Source: Coleophoma eucalyptorum
Lineage: Eukaryota > Ascomycota > Leotiomycetes > Helotiales > Dermateaceae
Assembly (NCBI GenBank): GCA_026120035.1
Contig: JALRME010000061.1
Span: 1-64,000, forward strand
Length of the DNA stretch: 64,000 nucleotides
Direction: 5' to 3'
Each line of letters opens with the position of its first letter. Within the stretch, counting starts at the first letter, position 1. The notes beneath the pieces were generated by a model, which was not told the DNA's origin, searched no databases, and worked only from the letters and a program-made list of their open reading frames with translations. This document shows positions 33,801-44,944 of this stretch, piece after piece. The position numbers and the translations under genes were made by a program.

Positions 33801-34929
33801 TTTGGTGCTGCACCTCTTTAGCTTTGTTTCTGGAGGTACGTTGGTGATGGCACTTAAATATTATGATCCGATGCTACAGAGCCGCAGGAACAGCTGTGAC
33901 GTGGATATCTATCCTTAAAGTTTCGAAATGGAAAAGAAAATAAGGGAATAATAGATCCCCCTAGGCTGAAAGCAGCTTCGTTATACCTGGCTGGACCCTG
34001 CTAAAAAGGATTATAGAAGGTAACGACAAGAAGTCTATCTTCCAGGGCAGAATCCATAATATAGTATCAGCTCACCCCAGGACCAGGAATACCATGATAG
34101 ATATGGGTGTCATATCTAAACTCTGACCATGCGGTATTTCCAACCTCCAATTTCCGGCTCGTTATCCATAGCTATTGGTTGATAGATATAGATACTCCAA
34201 CGCTCATTATTATCTGGGATAAAACGCAGAATTCAGTTGAGTAGTTCCCTTTTGAATCCTTATTAGTCAAGTTGAGAGCATTTGGGCTTAGTGGATATTG
34301 CACGGAACCACGTTAAGTAAGTTAGGCTAAGGCGCGTCGAGGTGCCTATTTGAGGTTAGTCGATATGGAGCGGTTTCTCAGCTAGGGTTGCTTGTCTCCT
34401 CGCCTAACTTACAATAAATAATATCGTAAATAAGGGGGGGCGAAGTGTAAGTGAGGGGAGAAACTTACCGTTCCCTATCTATGACCGCTTGAAGATCTGT
34501 CTGATTTTGGTTGCTTGTTGGATGTAGGAAGACTGTTTCAGTTCGCTCCCGGCCAGCCTTAGTCATGAGGAGTAGGCTGGCTGAAGTGCTGCAGTTACCA
34601 GCATCTCTCACTTGATCTGCATCACGAATGCCACGATTTACTCATATTGTTTAGCGATTCCAGTATAGAGATGAAGAAACCCCCTATCAATTCAAGGATA
34701 GGACAGAGACCGTATTCCGCTTACATTTCAGAGGAGTACATTTCTGGATACTAAACTCGTCGATAAAAACTCTCAGTTATTTAACTACTCTGCTAAACAC
34801 CAATCAATACAAAAATTCCAGCGTCAAAACCAACTATGCAATCATCATTGAAACTTTATCTTAACTTCTCATACCGATACTGGCAACAGTAATTCCACAC
34901 TGAAGACCCGTTACTACTTTCACCGTTGC
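33801..34929. other. Intergenic, nothing recognised
   Basis: This contains the upstream region of the GNAT gene and the downstream region of the permease. A run of seven G (near 34434) and short AT-rich tracts are visible. No gene, TIR or LTR was found. Confidence 0.5.
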
Positions 34930-36729
34930 TTAATCTATCTTCTGCACACCTGGCACAAAATCCTCAACACTCTGAGTATCTCTAATCCTATTTTGCTCAA
35001 TGCCATGTCCATTCACCATAATCCGCACTCCATAATGCTTATGTCCCACCACAAACCAACTCACAAGCGCTAGTAAAGCTTGCACTCCAAGCGCCGCGAT
35101 CGCCCAGTTCATACTACTTGCTCCAGGATTTGGAGAGCTGGGGAAGAGAAAGAATACTCTGCAGATTGTGGAGTTGCAAACTGCGACAATGTTGCAGAAG
35201 TAACCCAAGCGGCCAAGCGAGTAATCGCGTTTGGAAGGGAGACGAGATCTTCCAACTATCAAGAGTGCAATGATAGGCAAGATGCATGCCAGATTGAGCG
35301 TTATAGATGCGAGGGAGAGGACAGCGGTCAGGACTTGGCTACAAGCTTTTAAGATGGAGAGAATTAGTGTGATTGAGGAAGGCTAGAACTTACTTAGATA
35401 TAAATAAAAGAACAGCGATAAGACTGATGGCACAGGTCTGTCCTATGGTGGCACGAACAGGCATCTTCCAGTAAGGTTCGATACGTGCAAAGAAAAAGCC
35501 GAATGGGACACCGTCATCACGGGCCAGTGCGTGGGTAAGTCTACTCGCAGCAGTGGTGATTGATATACCAGAAATTACAGCTTGGATTTGTATCAAGATG
35601 AGTGCGACCGCAGTCCCCTTGTACCCGAAGACATCCAGCATGATTTGGAGGAAGGGGAGGCCTGATATCGCGTTGATCACAGTGTCCAGGTTTTGAATGC
35701 AGAAAAGCAAGACAATCAAAAAGATGACCCCTGTGAATGCACCGATCAAAATAGACCATATCATGACTTTAGGACCTGTCTTCGTTGGTTCTGGTAGTTC
35801 CTCAATCATATGAATAACTGAATCAAAAGCAGTGAGGCCATAGGCTGCTTGAATCCAGCCAAGGAAGAAAACAACTCCGTCGGGCCAGCCAGTGGTATTG
35901 ATCCACCCTGAAAAGACAAAGGATCCGGTTTGAAACTTTCCGAATTTGGATGTACAAACAAGGAGACCTATGATAACGCCGAAGAAGATACTAAGATTGG
36001 CGTATAGCATAGCATTATTAAACCAAGGAAGAGCTTTCGGTGAGCGTGCTGCAACGAGGTTGAAAATCGCTGTGAACCAGACGATAACCTCAAAAATGAC
36101 GAACGAGTGCCATGTTTTGAATACAAAATCAGGATGGAAGAGATTAATAATAGCCAGGAAGAAAGTCACGGAGTAGGCGGACGAGCTTGCAATTAAAGCC
36201 CACCAGCCAGCCATGTTGATCCAAGCTGCCACGAAGGAGAAAATTCGTGACCATTTTCTGCCATGTGCAAGCTGAAGAATCCAAAAGGCTTGGCCTAGAT
36301 TTGTAGGATATACTGAAAGGATCTCAGCAAGCAGCAAGCGATGCCGCAAGGCAGTAGACGCACGCTGTTTCAATAGCAAGCTAAGCTCACATCAGTCAAT
36401 GGTTTTGCCAGAGACGAGGAATACTGACGCCATAAATCATAGTGACTGGGCCACCATTATTTAGACCAGCTCCCATGCTCGCAGCGAAGGCAACTTTCAT
36501 AACAGTTAGTGGGAGTTTTTTTGGCAGAAGATGCGAATGCATTGTCAAATTTATACTAACCCCAGGTCCCTAGAATTGAAAATCCCATAGCCAGCATGGA
36601 CAATGCCCCGAATTTTCGAGACATCTCTTGTTGGATGCCCATTGTAGCCAGAATGTCTTCAGCTTCTGCCATGCTTGTAGCTCTTTCGTCCGAGCTACCC
36701 GCATCGATGAGGGCATCGTCATTCTTCAT
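34930..36729 (-). pseudogene. APC-family (GABA/choline-type) permease broken by 7-bp duplication
   Basis: Exon 1 (ATG at 36729) reads EDILATMGIQQEMSRKFG and AMGFSILGTW; the next exons read GGPVTMIYG. After an intron the expected TM2-TM3 region appears as ETACVYCLAASLA in one frame and AEILSVYPTNLGQAFW in another. Between them CAGCAAG is tandemly duplicated on the plus strand (36325-36331, 36332-36338); removing one unit restores the frame. Further on the protein is complete: TM4-TM12, and a final exon ending near 34930 (FVVGHKHYGVRI). This is the architecture of fungal plasma-membrane GABA, choline and amino-acid permeases (about 530 residues). A strain lacking the duplication would have a normal gene. 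Confidence 0.82.
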
Positions 36730-37445
36730 AATGCAGTGGGTAATGGAAAGAGCAATTATTAAACTATTGGTGTTTAATATAATATACAGATTGTGTGGGG
36801 ACGAAGCTTATATCTTTCGTGTGAGTGCTAATGGGAAGTTGTGAGGCATAGGACTCTACTCTTTAAGACTTGGTGAGAATCAGTCACCGGTTATGTCTAG
36901 CTCAGAGTGTGCAGTGTCCCAACCCATGCTCATATTCGTCGAACGGCAATGTTACGAACATGGATGGGATGATTGTAAGCCAGAAGAAATGCTGGGAGAA
37001 TAGTAGTTTCGTATCAGAAAATAGAGTTAGGAATTGTTAATTTCGGGAATGGCTGTCACGGCGCTTCAACGCTAAATCCAGAGCAGAAGGTGGACGCGCT
37101 GCTATCATTTTGTGGGGTTTCAAAGCGAGCGAGATGGTAGTAGGTTAAGGCGCTAAAACCCCATTGCATAATAAACCATCAACCTCCTCGGCGACTATTG
37201 CTCAGATATTATGATTTATATTGTGGCAAGTGTGTCAAATACAAAAATAAGACTTACAGTTGTGAACCTGGAGTTGTCTATTGATTTTACTCTTTCTAGC
37301 ACTTTCTTATGAAACAGCAGAAACCCATCTTCAGCTTGTGTTTAGGAGCTAAAGCACTCGACCAGCCGCCATCGTCATATCGAATTAGTTCTTTCTAGGA
37401 GTTATTAGAGTATCTGTATAGCTTTGGGCTACGTCACAGATCACC
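36730..37445. other. Divergent promoter region, permease and DUF3237 gene
   Basis: This 716-bp gap separates two divergently transcribed start codons. It contains no recognisable repeat or gene. A shared regulatory region is possible because the flanking genes point away from each other. Confidence 0.4.
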
Positions 37446-38105
37446 ATGTCTACAAACACATCCCCTGGGAATACCTACTTCCCAAATACACCACCGATGA
37501 GACTACCACAGTTCAAGTTTCTCTACAGATTAGAGGCAGAAATGTCTCTTGAGGATATCGAAGTTGGGGCTGCCCATGGTATTGGTGTAGATCGAAGTAT
37601 TGCAAATATTATTGGCGGAACAGTCAAAGGGCCACGTATTGAAGGGACTGTACTTAAGCTCGGAGCCGCTGACTGGGCGACGATAATTAAAGGAACACAT
37701 GTAATTTTATACCCTTAACTTCATCATTTGAAATTATGGTCAAAAGAAAGATAACTTACACGCTTAATCTAGTCAATGCATCTCGATGCCCGATACACAG
37801 TTAAAACCTCTGACGGGCAGTACATTTACATCCGTGCCAAAGGCCTCTATCGCCCAGGCCCCAACACAGAGTATTCGCGCACAGATTTCTCACAACGGCC
37901 ACCGCCTACAGTGACTCAAGACGATGTCGAGTTCTTCTCTCACCTGAGGATTGAAGCTGGTGATGGGAACTACAATTGGCTGAACGGACTGATTGCATTT
38001 GGTGTTATGACCTGTATTGATGAGAGAATTTGTATTGATGCATACTACTTGACAAATTTTGCTGGTGAGGAGCCTGAAAGTGTAATGGTTAAGAGCAATA
38101 TATGA
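37446..38105 (+). CDS. DUF3237 (UPF0311) family protein
   Basis: Two exons (37446-37700, 37773-38105) give 195 residues. The protein matches the DUF3237 layout: LYRLEAEM near the start, IIGGTVKGPRIEGTVLKLGAADW in the middle and LDARYTVKTSDGQYIYIRAKG after the intron. Family members form a small beta-barrel fold; their biochemical role is not settled. It lies between a broken permease and a broken flavin oxidoreductase, so it may belong to a former small catabolic cluster. Start: the only nearby ATG, in an ACC-ATG context. No damage seen. Confidence 0.85.
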
Positions 38106-38591
38106 TGCTTGAATGGATTGTTTAATAGGCATAACAGAGGTTAAAATATACGAAACTTGTGATACTCATTAAGAAGTTTAATAGTGCATGATTAAAAATT
38201 TGAACAGTACTCTTAATTCATCTGGGGGAGATATTTTGTCACAAAATACCTACCTATAGAGAAAATTTTGATCATAGATCTTGTGACCAATGGGGCTCTA
38301 GCTAGATCCAAATGAAAAATCCCAAAATGGAAGGTCGACGCAGGTAAATATTAGCCGCATAATGAAATAATGAACTGATATTTGCACCTACCGCGAATAT
38401 ATTCATGTATATTTAACAACTGATGACTTGAAATATGAATCATGCTCTGACGCCCTCTTCATCATAAGTCTTATCTCACGATATCCTTCCCTAGCAGTTT
38501 TCCAGCACTGCTTATACTACATCCAGAACCAAACTTAAATTCTAATAATTCAAAACTCCGGGCTTCAAACACACGCTTCAATACTAACGCA

Positions 38592-40196
38592 ATGGCATTT
38601 GTACAAGCTGTTTTATCCGACCCCTCAGTTCCCCGCCCCGCTAAGTCCTCTGCATTACGCCGCATCTCCCGCACTCCCGGTCTCCCTATCACTACACCTA
38701 CAGCCTCTTTCTGGCTTACGGATCTTCATCCACGCTTTTCTTCTCCTACAACCCAGACCCTGCCGGAAGTGGCAGAGGTTGTCATAATTGGATCAGGTAT
38801 CACGGGGACGAGTATTGCAAGGAGCCTGGTGCGTTCCGGAAAGGTAACCGATGGAGAGGCACCTGGGAAGATCGTCCTTCTAGAAGAACGAGATATTTGC
38901 AGTGGTGCTACAGGTCGCAATGGAGGTCATATCAATGAGGTCGGCTTCGCAGTGTATCTGGATCTGAAAAAAAATTCGGGAAAACTGCCGCGGAAAAAAT
39001 CACACGCTGCCGTCTCTCTCATTTAGACGCTTTCAAGAAGGTTGCGAGAGAGGAGGGGCTTGAACTAGAAAGTCAGATAAGGGAAGTCCAAGGAGCCAGT
39101 GTATATTCTGGCCAAGAAGCATGGAATGAAGCTAAAGAGGCGTTGGGGGAGTTTAAGAGCGATTTGGGAGACATTGTTAAAGAGTGGGAGGTAGTTGAGG
39201 GAGAGGAGGGTCTAAAAGTTAGATGCTACTTTCTTTCATCTAAGAAAATGTTTTGTATACGCACATATACTTACTTGTTTGAAGAATTACGGCACCCCAA
39301 CAGCAACAGGTATCATAGTTGGACGTGCCGGCGCTGCCTGGCCCTACCGGCTGGTCACTAGCATCTTATCAAATCTCTTGACATGTTGTTGCCCGAACTT
39401 CCATGTTTACTCCCAAACCCCTCCGACTTCAATCGTTCGTCTTGCATCTGGGCTCTAGCTCGTGGACACCCCCAGTGGAACCATCAAAGCGCAGCATGTA
39501 GTTCATGCAACAAATACCCACGTCTCACATCTCGTGGCCGGAATGCGGAACAAGATATATCCTCTACGTGGGCAGATGTCAGCGCAGATACCACCATTGA
39601 CGTTTCCTGATCAGGCGAACCTAACAAGTTGGAGTTTCAGCTATGAAAAAGGGTCTGATTACCTAACCCAGCTTCCGCAAGTTCATTCTAGTAGTAACGG
39701 GCTTTATATTGGTGGGGAGTTGATGTACGGTGGTGGCGTTGCGCAGACTCCCTTTGGTGGAGTTGGTGAGATTGGGATTGCAACGGATGATAAGCTGAGT
39801 CCTGAAGCAGAGAAGCACCGAAATGGAGCATTAGAGAAGTTATTCCCTGGCCTAAAAGGAAAGTTTAAGGTCAAAGCGATGTGGACAGGAAACATGGCTT
39901 TCAGCGTTGATCTGATGCCGTGGGTGGAGAAGCTACCTGTATGCCTGACGGGTCGCGACATTTCCCACTTTGACAGTGATAAGAATGGTGATGAGTGGGT
40001 AGCAGCTGGCTATTCTGGCGAGGGAATGGTGCCTGCGTGGCTTTGTGGAGAGGCGTTGGCGCTCATGATAAGAGGAAGAGGAGCAGAGGCTGAAGAATGG
40101 TTTCCAGAGCAATTCGGAATCTCAGATCCGAGGATCTGTAACTTAGTGCTAGAGAAGTATGTGGATATCAAAGAATTTGCGACTTCGAAGATCTAG
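38592..40196 (+). pseudogene. FAD-dependent (DAO/amino-acid-oxidase-like) oxidoreductase, damaged
   Basis: The N-terminal frame gives a leader, then EVVIIGSGITGTSIARSL (GxGxxG FAD site) and CSGATGRNGGHI, typical of DAO-fold oxidases. An A8 run at 38967-38974 breaks the frame: the next segment (KFGKTAAEKITRCRLSHLDAF) needs a tract of 9 or 6 A. An intron (GTTAGA...AAG, about 39219-39280) is followed by NYGTPTATGIIVGRAGAAWPY and then an in-frame TAG at 39456-39458. Downstream the C-terminal half is intact (GTIKAQHVVHATNTHVSHL, MAFSVDLMPWV, AGYSGEGMVPAWLCGEA). Full length would be about 500 residues. Family enzymes oxidise amino acids or small amines. Confidence 0.8.
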
Positions 40197-40611
40197 TCCG
40201 AGTTTGAGCAAGACACTCACGAAGGAGGCCAATGTGTATATTGAAAAGCAGTGTATGATTTTTTACCAGTTCTTAGCGAATATAACTATATCTATGTATA
40301 TATAGAGAGACTCCCATACCTATGCATCTTGATAAATTTTCGTTCACTAATATTATAATCGCATCTGCAAGGCAGAGAAATGGTCTAGTGCGAGGATGCT
40401 TTGCGCAATTTAAATGACGCAGATCTGAGTCAAGTCGGCCAGCCTTATGGAATGTTCAGCTTCTTCAATGTTGTACCGACCGGATCAGAGTAGTAAGTCA
40501 GTCCTTGTTCTCACGGGGTACATGAGAAGACTAAAGAATGAGATCCGTGGATCGATGTGAAACCTTTTGAGATAAGAACCACCAAGTAAGCAGTCGAACT
40601 CTATTATCCCC

Positions 40612-40696
40612 CAGTTTCAGTGAAATCGCGTTTTTTCCCCATAGAAAACATGTCTGTGCGTAGACTTGGCACCAAAACTCTGTTTCACTGAAACTG
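40612..40696. repeat. 14-bp perfect inverted repeat
   Basis: CAGTTTCAGTGAAA (40612-40625) is exactly mirrored by TTTCACTGAAACTG (40683-40696), separated by 57 bp. Each arm itself contains the near-palindrome TTTCAGTGAAA. It may be the ends of a tiny MITE or a stem-loop. No clear flanking duplication was found. Confidence 0.6.
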
Positions 40697-40865
40697 CGTT
40701 CTAGGGTTAACTTTTATTTCCTTAATTCTACTCTATTTCGTACGAATAAGTATACCAAACGAATCAGAGAATCAAGTTAAGCCAATTCCACAGCTTTAGA
40801 GTTATTTAGTCTACTTAAATATGGATTTTCAAGTATTAGTCTGCTTGGGCGACTAATGCTAGGGA

Positions 40866-41075
40866 TGTAAGAACCTAATCTATCCAGATGTCATAATTGG
40901 ATTATCCAGTATCTTTGTCACGTGATCATAGGACCAGCTTATGCGAGTATAACCAGAGTCGGAGGGGTTTCGGACCCAGAAAACATATAAAGGAAATATA
41001 GCATGAAAAATGGTTTCTTTCTTCTACTTCTTCTTATATTTTTTATATCCTTCATACGCAACCTATAGGATTCGG
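40866..41075 (+). repeat. Dispersed LTR-like repeat, copy 2
   Basis: The sequence opens TGTAAGAACCTAATC and contains TCACGTGATC, a GGGTTTCGGACCC near-palindrome, a TATA-like CATATAAAGG box and a CCTATAGGATTC box. The same elements appear in order on the minus strand at 13485-13282. Similarity fades just after CAATATA on both. It is interpreted as a solo or terminal LTR; the right end is not defined. Confidence 0.6.
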
Positions 41076-42920
41076 ATCAATATACGCGTTCTGTGGTATT
41101 CCAATTTGTGCAATTAGCTCGAGAGCAAAGGGGGACGTTGTAGTCATAGAGGTTGTAGGCGGAGAAGTCGACAATAGAGATCCGGAAGTGGATATTGCCG
41201 CAATATCCTGTTTAGTAACGAAATTAAGTAATGGTAGGGGGGGGGGCAAGACTGAACACCGCTTAGATTATTCCGCGCGGACAGATACGTGACTATACTC
41301 AAGGCGGGACTTGCTATTATATAGGATATAAATACCGTGATTAAACGTAAAAATGTTAGAATTAATTCTTATAGCAGCTTAAACCTGTAACTATATGGTT
41401 TTTCTACCCTGAAACTAAGGGCCACTGTCTTGAAGAAATACATCAAGTCTTCGACGATGAAGATACGCAAATAAACCTCAAGAGTAGTTTCTAGCACCAC
41501 TAGAATGGAGAAGCAGGATAAAGTAACAAAGGAAAATAGTGAATCTGGTACTACTAAATACCTTGAACTGGTGAATACAAAGGCAGATGTCTGATCTATA
41601 GGACTAATATAAATCCGAAGAAAATAAATCAAACGCTTGATAACCGTAGTATATTGAATGAAAAGTGAATAAGAGAGGAGGAGCATTCTATACCGAGGAG
41701 GTTGTCTGGCTACAAGCAAGAAACAAAAACTAAAAACAAGTCGATATACCCTTAACTATAATACTTTTACCTGTTACTTTGTATAGTATGCCCTTGGGGT
41801 TATATTTTGGGCTATATTTGTTTGAATATAAATTACCTCCAAATTCGGCTCTACCGGTTATCACTTAGCTCTAATCGTTATCAATACCTAGATGTTAATC
41901 GTAATTCGCTAACATGTGTTCCAAGAAGCTGAATACTACACACATACAATTCTCCATAGAGACTGGTATACTTACACTATCGTTACTATTATTTGGCCGG
42001 AACTTAGGAAAACGGCAAATTGAAAGGCCAGACTCGTGTGATTACTCTACTTTGCGAAATTCTAGCAAGGCTATGCTCGAAAAAGGAAAGAAATATTGAG
42101 GGGTACACTAGTCAAAATTTATTGGCCGGGGAGTGTCGGGCTCACGGGCCTCGTCCATTTGTGGTTGATTGTCTGCACTCCACCTTAGGCGACATCGAAC
42201 GTATACTTCGTGGAAATTATAGCTTACTGCCTGCAGTGAAATAGCTCAGCGAGAGGGGAGAACATGTCTTCGTTGGGGTATTATTGGTTAGTGAATTGCT
42301 TGAGGCTCATCCTGTAACTTTTTAAGCTGAGATCTAGAAATTCAGGTACTAGAACGATCTCGTCTTGGTTTTCCATGGACTTGTCTCTGAGTCGAGACGA
42401 TACACGCGTAATTCACAAAATCCAAGCCGTCGACTCGTCTACTGTGGAGAAAGGCAATCATTTGTTACCAACTTCATTGGATTATACGCATCTAATCTGT
42501 TCACTGATAGACAATTTCGCCCAATTTAGCTAACCATGATAGTCTGTTTTTCCGATTTCGCTCACCCTCACCAAGATTTGATCCAAAATAACGAGAGCAC
42601 CAGAAAGTATTAAAAGCTACAAACCCTCTAAAGCATATGCACTCGTAGTAGAATGACAGCATCTTCGGCAGCTGCAATAGCAACAGAAGAGGGGCGAGAA
42701 ATTGAAACTAAGGCGAAAACTCTAGCTTGGATACACGCAACCTTTTCCATGTTGTCAAACCACGCCAGAGGCTTGGCATATGGACAGCCTCCAAAGTAGA
42801 ATAGAGGGTGCAGAACCTATAAAACTTAGTTGCGATTTTACAATCGTAATACTCTTAATTGTGTTCGAATCTATACCAATTGATGCCTATAACTAACTAC
42901 CCAACATTAGAGCTACAAGA

Positions 42921-43415
42921 CTACAAGTTGAAACGAGCCATCCTGGGCTGTCCCGAAGAAAGAAAGAGGCCTGGAAGGGCAACCAACGGACATAGGAACT
43001 GTAGAATAGAGGGCAGTTTCCAGCCCCATGAAGAGGTGCTATTACGCACACCAAATGTGACCCAAGCAGCCACTATAGAACTGATACAGAAACCACACAT
43101 ATAGGGCACTCGCAATGCTGCGATAGGTGGGATAGGCAGTTTCGTAATCGGAACTGGAATGTTGTTATTCCCAATAAGCTGCAGCATTTCCAAACGAAAA
43201 ACATGGCGAGCAAGAAAGTTGTTCGGTTCTGCAATGTCGTCTGCATGACGGCGCAGAGTGTGACACAGTCTTACCATACGTAGATGCCTGGCTTCCGACC
43301 ATATTTGTTGGATACCCAGGTGACCAGTGGAAACATAACCCGTATTCCCAGCCAGTAGATAGCATTGACAAAATCTAGCCAGGATCCTGAAAGATGATCC
43401 TGAATCCACTTCATG
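42921..43415 (-). pseudogene. MFS sugar-transporter relic, N-terminal/middle part
   Basis: On the minus strand from 43415 the sequence reads MKWIQDHLSGSWLDFVNAIY, then VSNKYGRKPGIYV (the RxGRKP loop between TM2 and TM3), then in shifted frames VMQTTLQNRTTFLLAMFFV, MCGFCISSIVAAWVTFGVRN and WGWKLPSILQFLCPL up to the SGQPR equivalent of PESPR. This matches TM2 to TM6 of lactose/hexose-type MFS transporters, including the gene at 44945. At least two frameshifts occur. A piece from the other end of such a protein lies nearby in opposite orientation. Confidence 0.65.
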
Positions 43416-43462
43416 AGTCTGGAATTTGCTTTGTGCTATAGCTGCGGCCTTCAATATTGAGA

Positions 43463-43552
43463 CTCGGCAGCTTCGTGGCTATCCTGGCCTTTTCCGGGTA
43501 GACCGTCCACTTCTTCTATCCTGAGACTCGTCGACGTACCCATGAAAAGTGA
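43463..43552 (+). pseudogene. MFS sugar-transporter relic, C-terminal piece, inverted
   Basis: On the plus strand a short frame reads LGSFVAILAFSG, a TAG, then TVHFFYPETRRRTHEK and a TGA. FFYPETRxxTxEE is the end of TM12 and the start of the cytosolic tail in sugar porters. The fragment points against the minus-strand relic at 42921-43415, so the original gene has been rearranged by inversion and deletion. Short length limits certainty. Confidence 0.45.
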
Positions 43553-43799
43553 CACGTCGCAGACGAAAATTCAGCAGCCACTGATAATATGGCTGCATAA
43601 TGCCCCTACACTACTCTCCATATTATGGTGTGTTTTCATAAACTCGACCACGATAGAAAGATTTTGGACTACATGGCCCTCCTGGAAGATGCACGGGTGT
43701 ACAATTTCTAGTCCTCCAAGTAGCTGGCCACCTTTGCCTCCCACTCCTCGCCTATCGTCGTCCTCCTCGTCCCATGGATAGTACGTGATTCTAAATGCT

Positions 43800-44560
43800 T
43801 CCAGGTAGGCTGTAGTAAAACTCTGAATCCTCTAAGTTGATACAGAATAGATAGCTTATGCCAGGCCAATTACTAATAGACCTATTGGTGACTGGCCTAT
43901 TTGCCTGGACCTTTGGCCAATGGGCCCTATTTGTGGTTGGCCTGGGACAATATAAGCAAATCCCTTACTTTAGTGATTAATGCAAAGACTCTCGAATTTG
44001 GAAGCTTTTGAGCACATGGTGGCCTGCACAGAGCACTCAACACTAGTTCCCTTCCTTTCTTTCCTAGTCCTTAGGGTAAGGGCAGAATCAAATGTGGGCG
44101 CCTTGCTAAGCGCTTCTACATCTACAAATTTTGCAATTATCTATTCATAACTACCAAAGTTACACCATCCAACGGAGATGCCTGAATTATGAGTTCGGAA
44201 CCAAGAGGGGGCTATGAAGCGGATCCCCCTAACGAATCCCCGTAGATTATCCCACACCACTATTTGCACCATCGCTTGCGCCATTGGTGGGAGCTGTGCA
44301 ACCAATAGTAGCCTTGGGCATTCGTAATATTTCGGTTCCACTAGTTATATCGCCCTTGGATGAATATCATAGATTGATTCGGAGGTTTAGACTAGTTTGA
44401 AATATTTCACTAATATTGTGGTATACATTTTCAAATGATCAGCGTTTTCTCCAAAAGATTCGTAGACTATATTGAACTTCTTCTCCTTTGCTTCCCCACA
44501 TTTTTACCTGCATGAAGATCCTTTACGGGAAGCGATATTTTGTTTAGTAGTCCCACGCCG
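43800..44560. other. Intergenic with TGGCC-rich repeat-like stretch
   Basis: Between about 43860 and 43960 the motif TTGGCC/TGGCCT recurs many times (CAGGCCAATT, ACTGGCCTATT, TTTGGCCAATGGGCCC, GTTGGCCTGGG). An ACAATATAAGC TATA-like box follows. This may be a diverged LTR or a tandem-repeat remnant. No gene was identified. Confidence 0.35.
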
Positions 44561-44571
44561 TCACTCCATCG

Positions 44572-44757
44572 CAATCGCTTCCGCTAGCAATCGCTTCCAC
44601 CCCCAAATCGCTTCCACCCCAAAATCTCTCCGCACCGGTTGAACTCCGGAAAGACGAATTGTCCGGGGAGTCGCGGAGATCAGATTCTTCGACTAGCGTG
44701 ACCAGGGGTGTCTACCCTGGTAGAGCTTGGAGTGAATGTGGAGTGTCACCCCACAAG
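44572..44757 (+). promoter_or_regulatory. Upstream repeat cluster of the sugar transporter
   Basis: ATCGCTTCC occurs three times (about 44574, 44590 and 44607) and once inverted (GGAAGCGAT near 44529). A CGG-N7-CCG inverted site, the type bound by Zn2Cys6 dimers, spans 44636-44648. CCCCAC near 44749 matches the reverse of the CreA/Mig1 consensus (GTGGGG). These lie about 190-420 bp before the transporter ATG. Regulation by a Zn2Cys6 factor and by carbon repression is inference. Confidence 0.4.
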
Positions 44758-44944
44758 TAGAGGATTTTGCGGAGGGTGAAGACTAGACGCACATCCAAAG
44801 CTTGGAAAGCTCATCTACATGTCAATACAACCTGTGAAAAAAGCTGTATGTATAAGAAGCCCTTGCCCGCACCGATACAACGACAGAAATTCCCCCAAGT
44901 CTAGAGAAAACGACATTTTCCATATCTCTTTTTCTAAATTCTCA

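Larger units (their letters stand above)
40197..42920. other. Repeat-rich intergenic tract
   Basis: No gene is recognised across 2.7 kb. It contains the inverted repeat at 40612-40696 and the LTR-like repeat at 40866. From 41090 to about 41300 the sequence may be retroelement internal region: TGGTAT lies where a primer-binding site would be, and a run of G follows near 41239. Several open frames up to about 116 codons (41369-41719, 42020-42244) show no known motif. Confidence 0.4.

Noticed and set aside
29235..40196. Treating all frameshifts as sequencing errors
   Set aside because: The 7-bp duplication and the in-frame TAG are not typical indel errors, and neighbouring genes are clean. Single-base shifts (about 29845, 32580, 38970) could still be errors and need read support.
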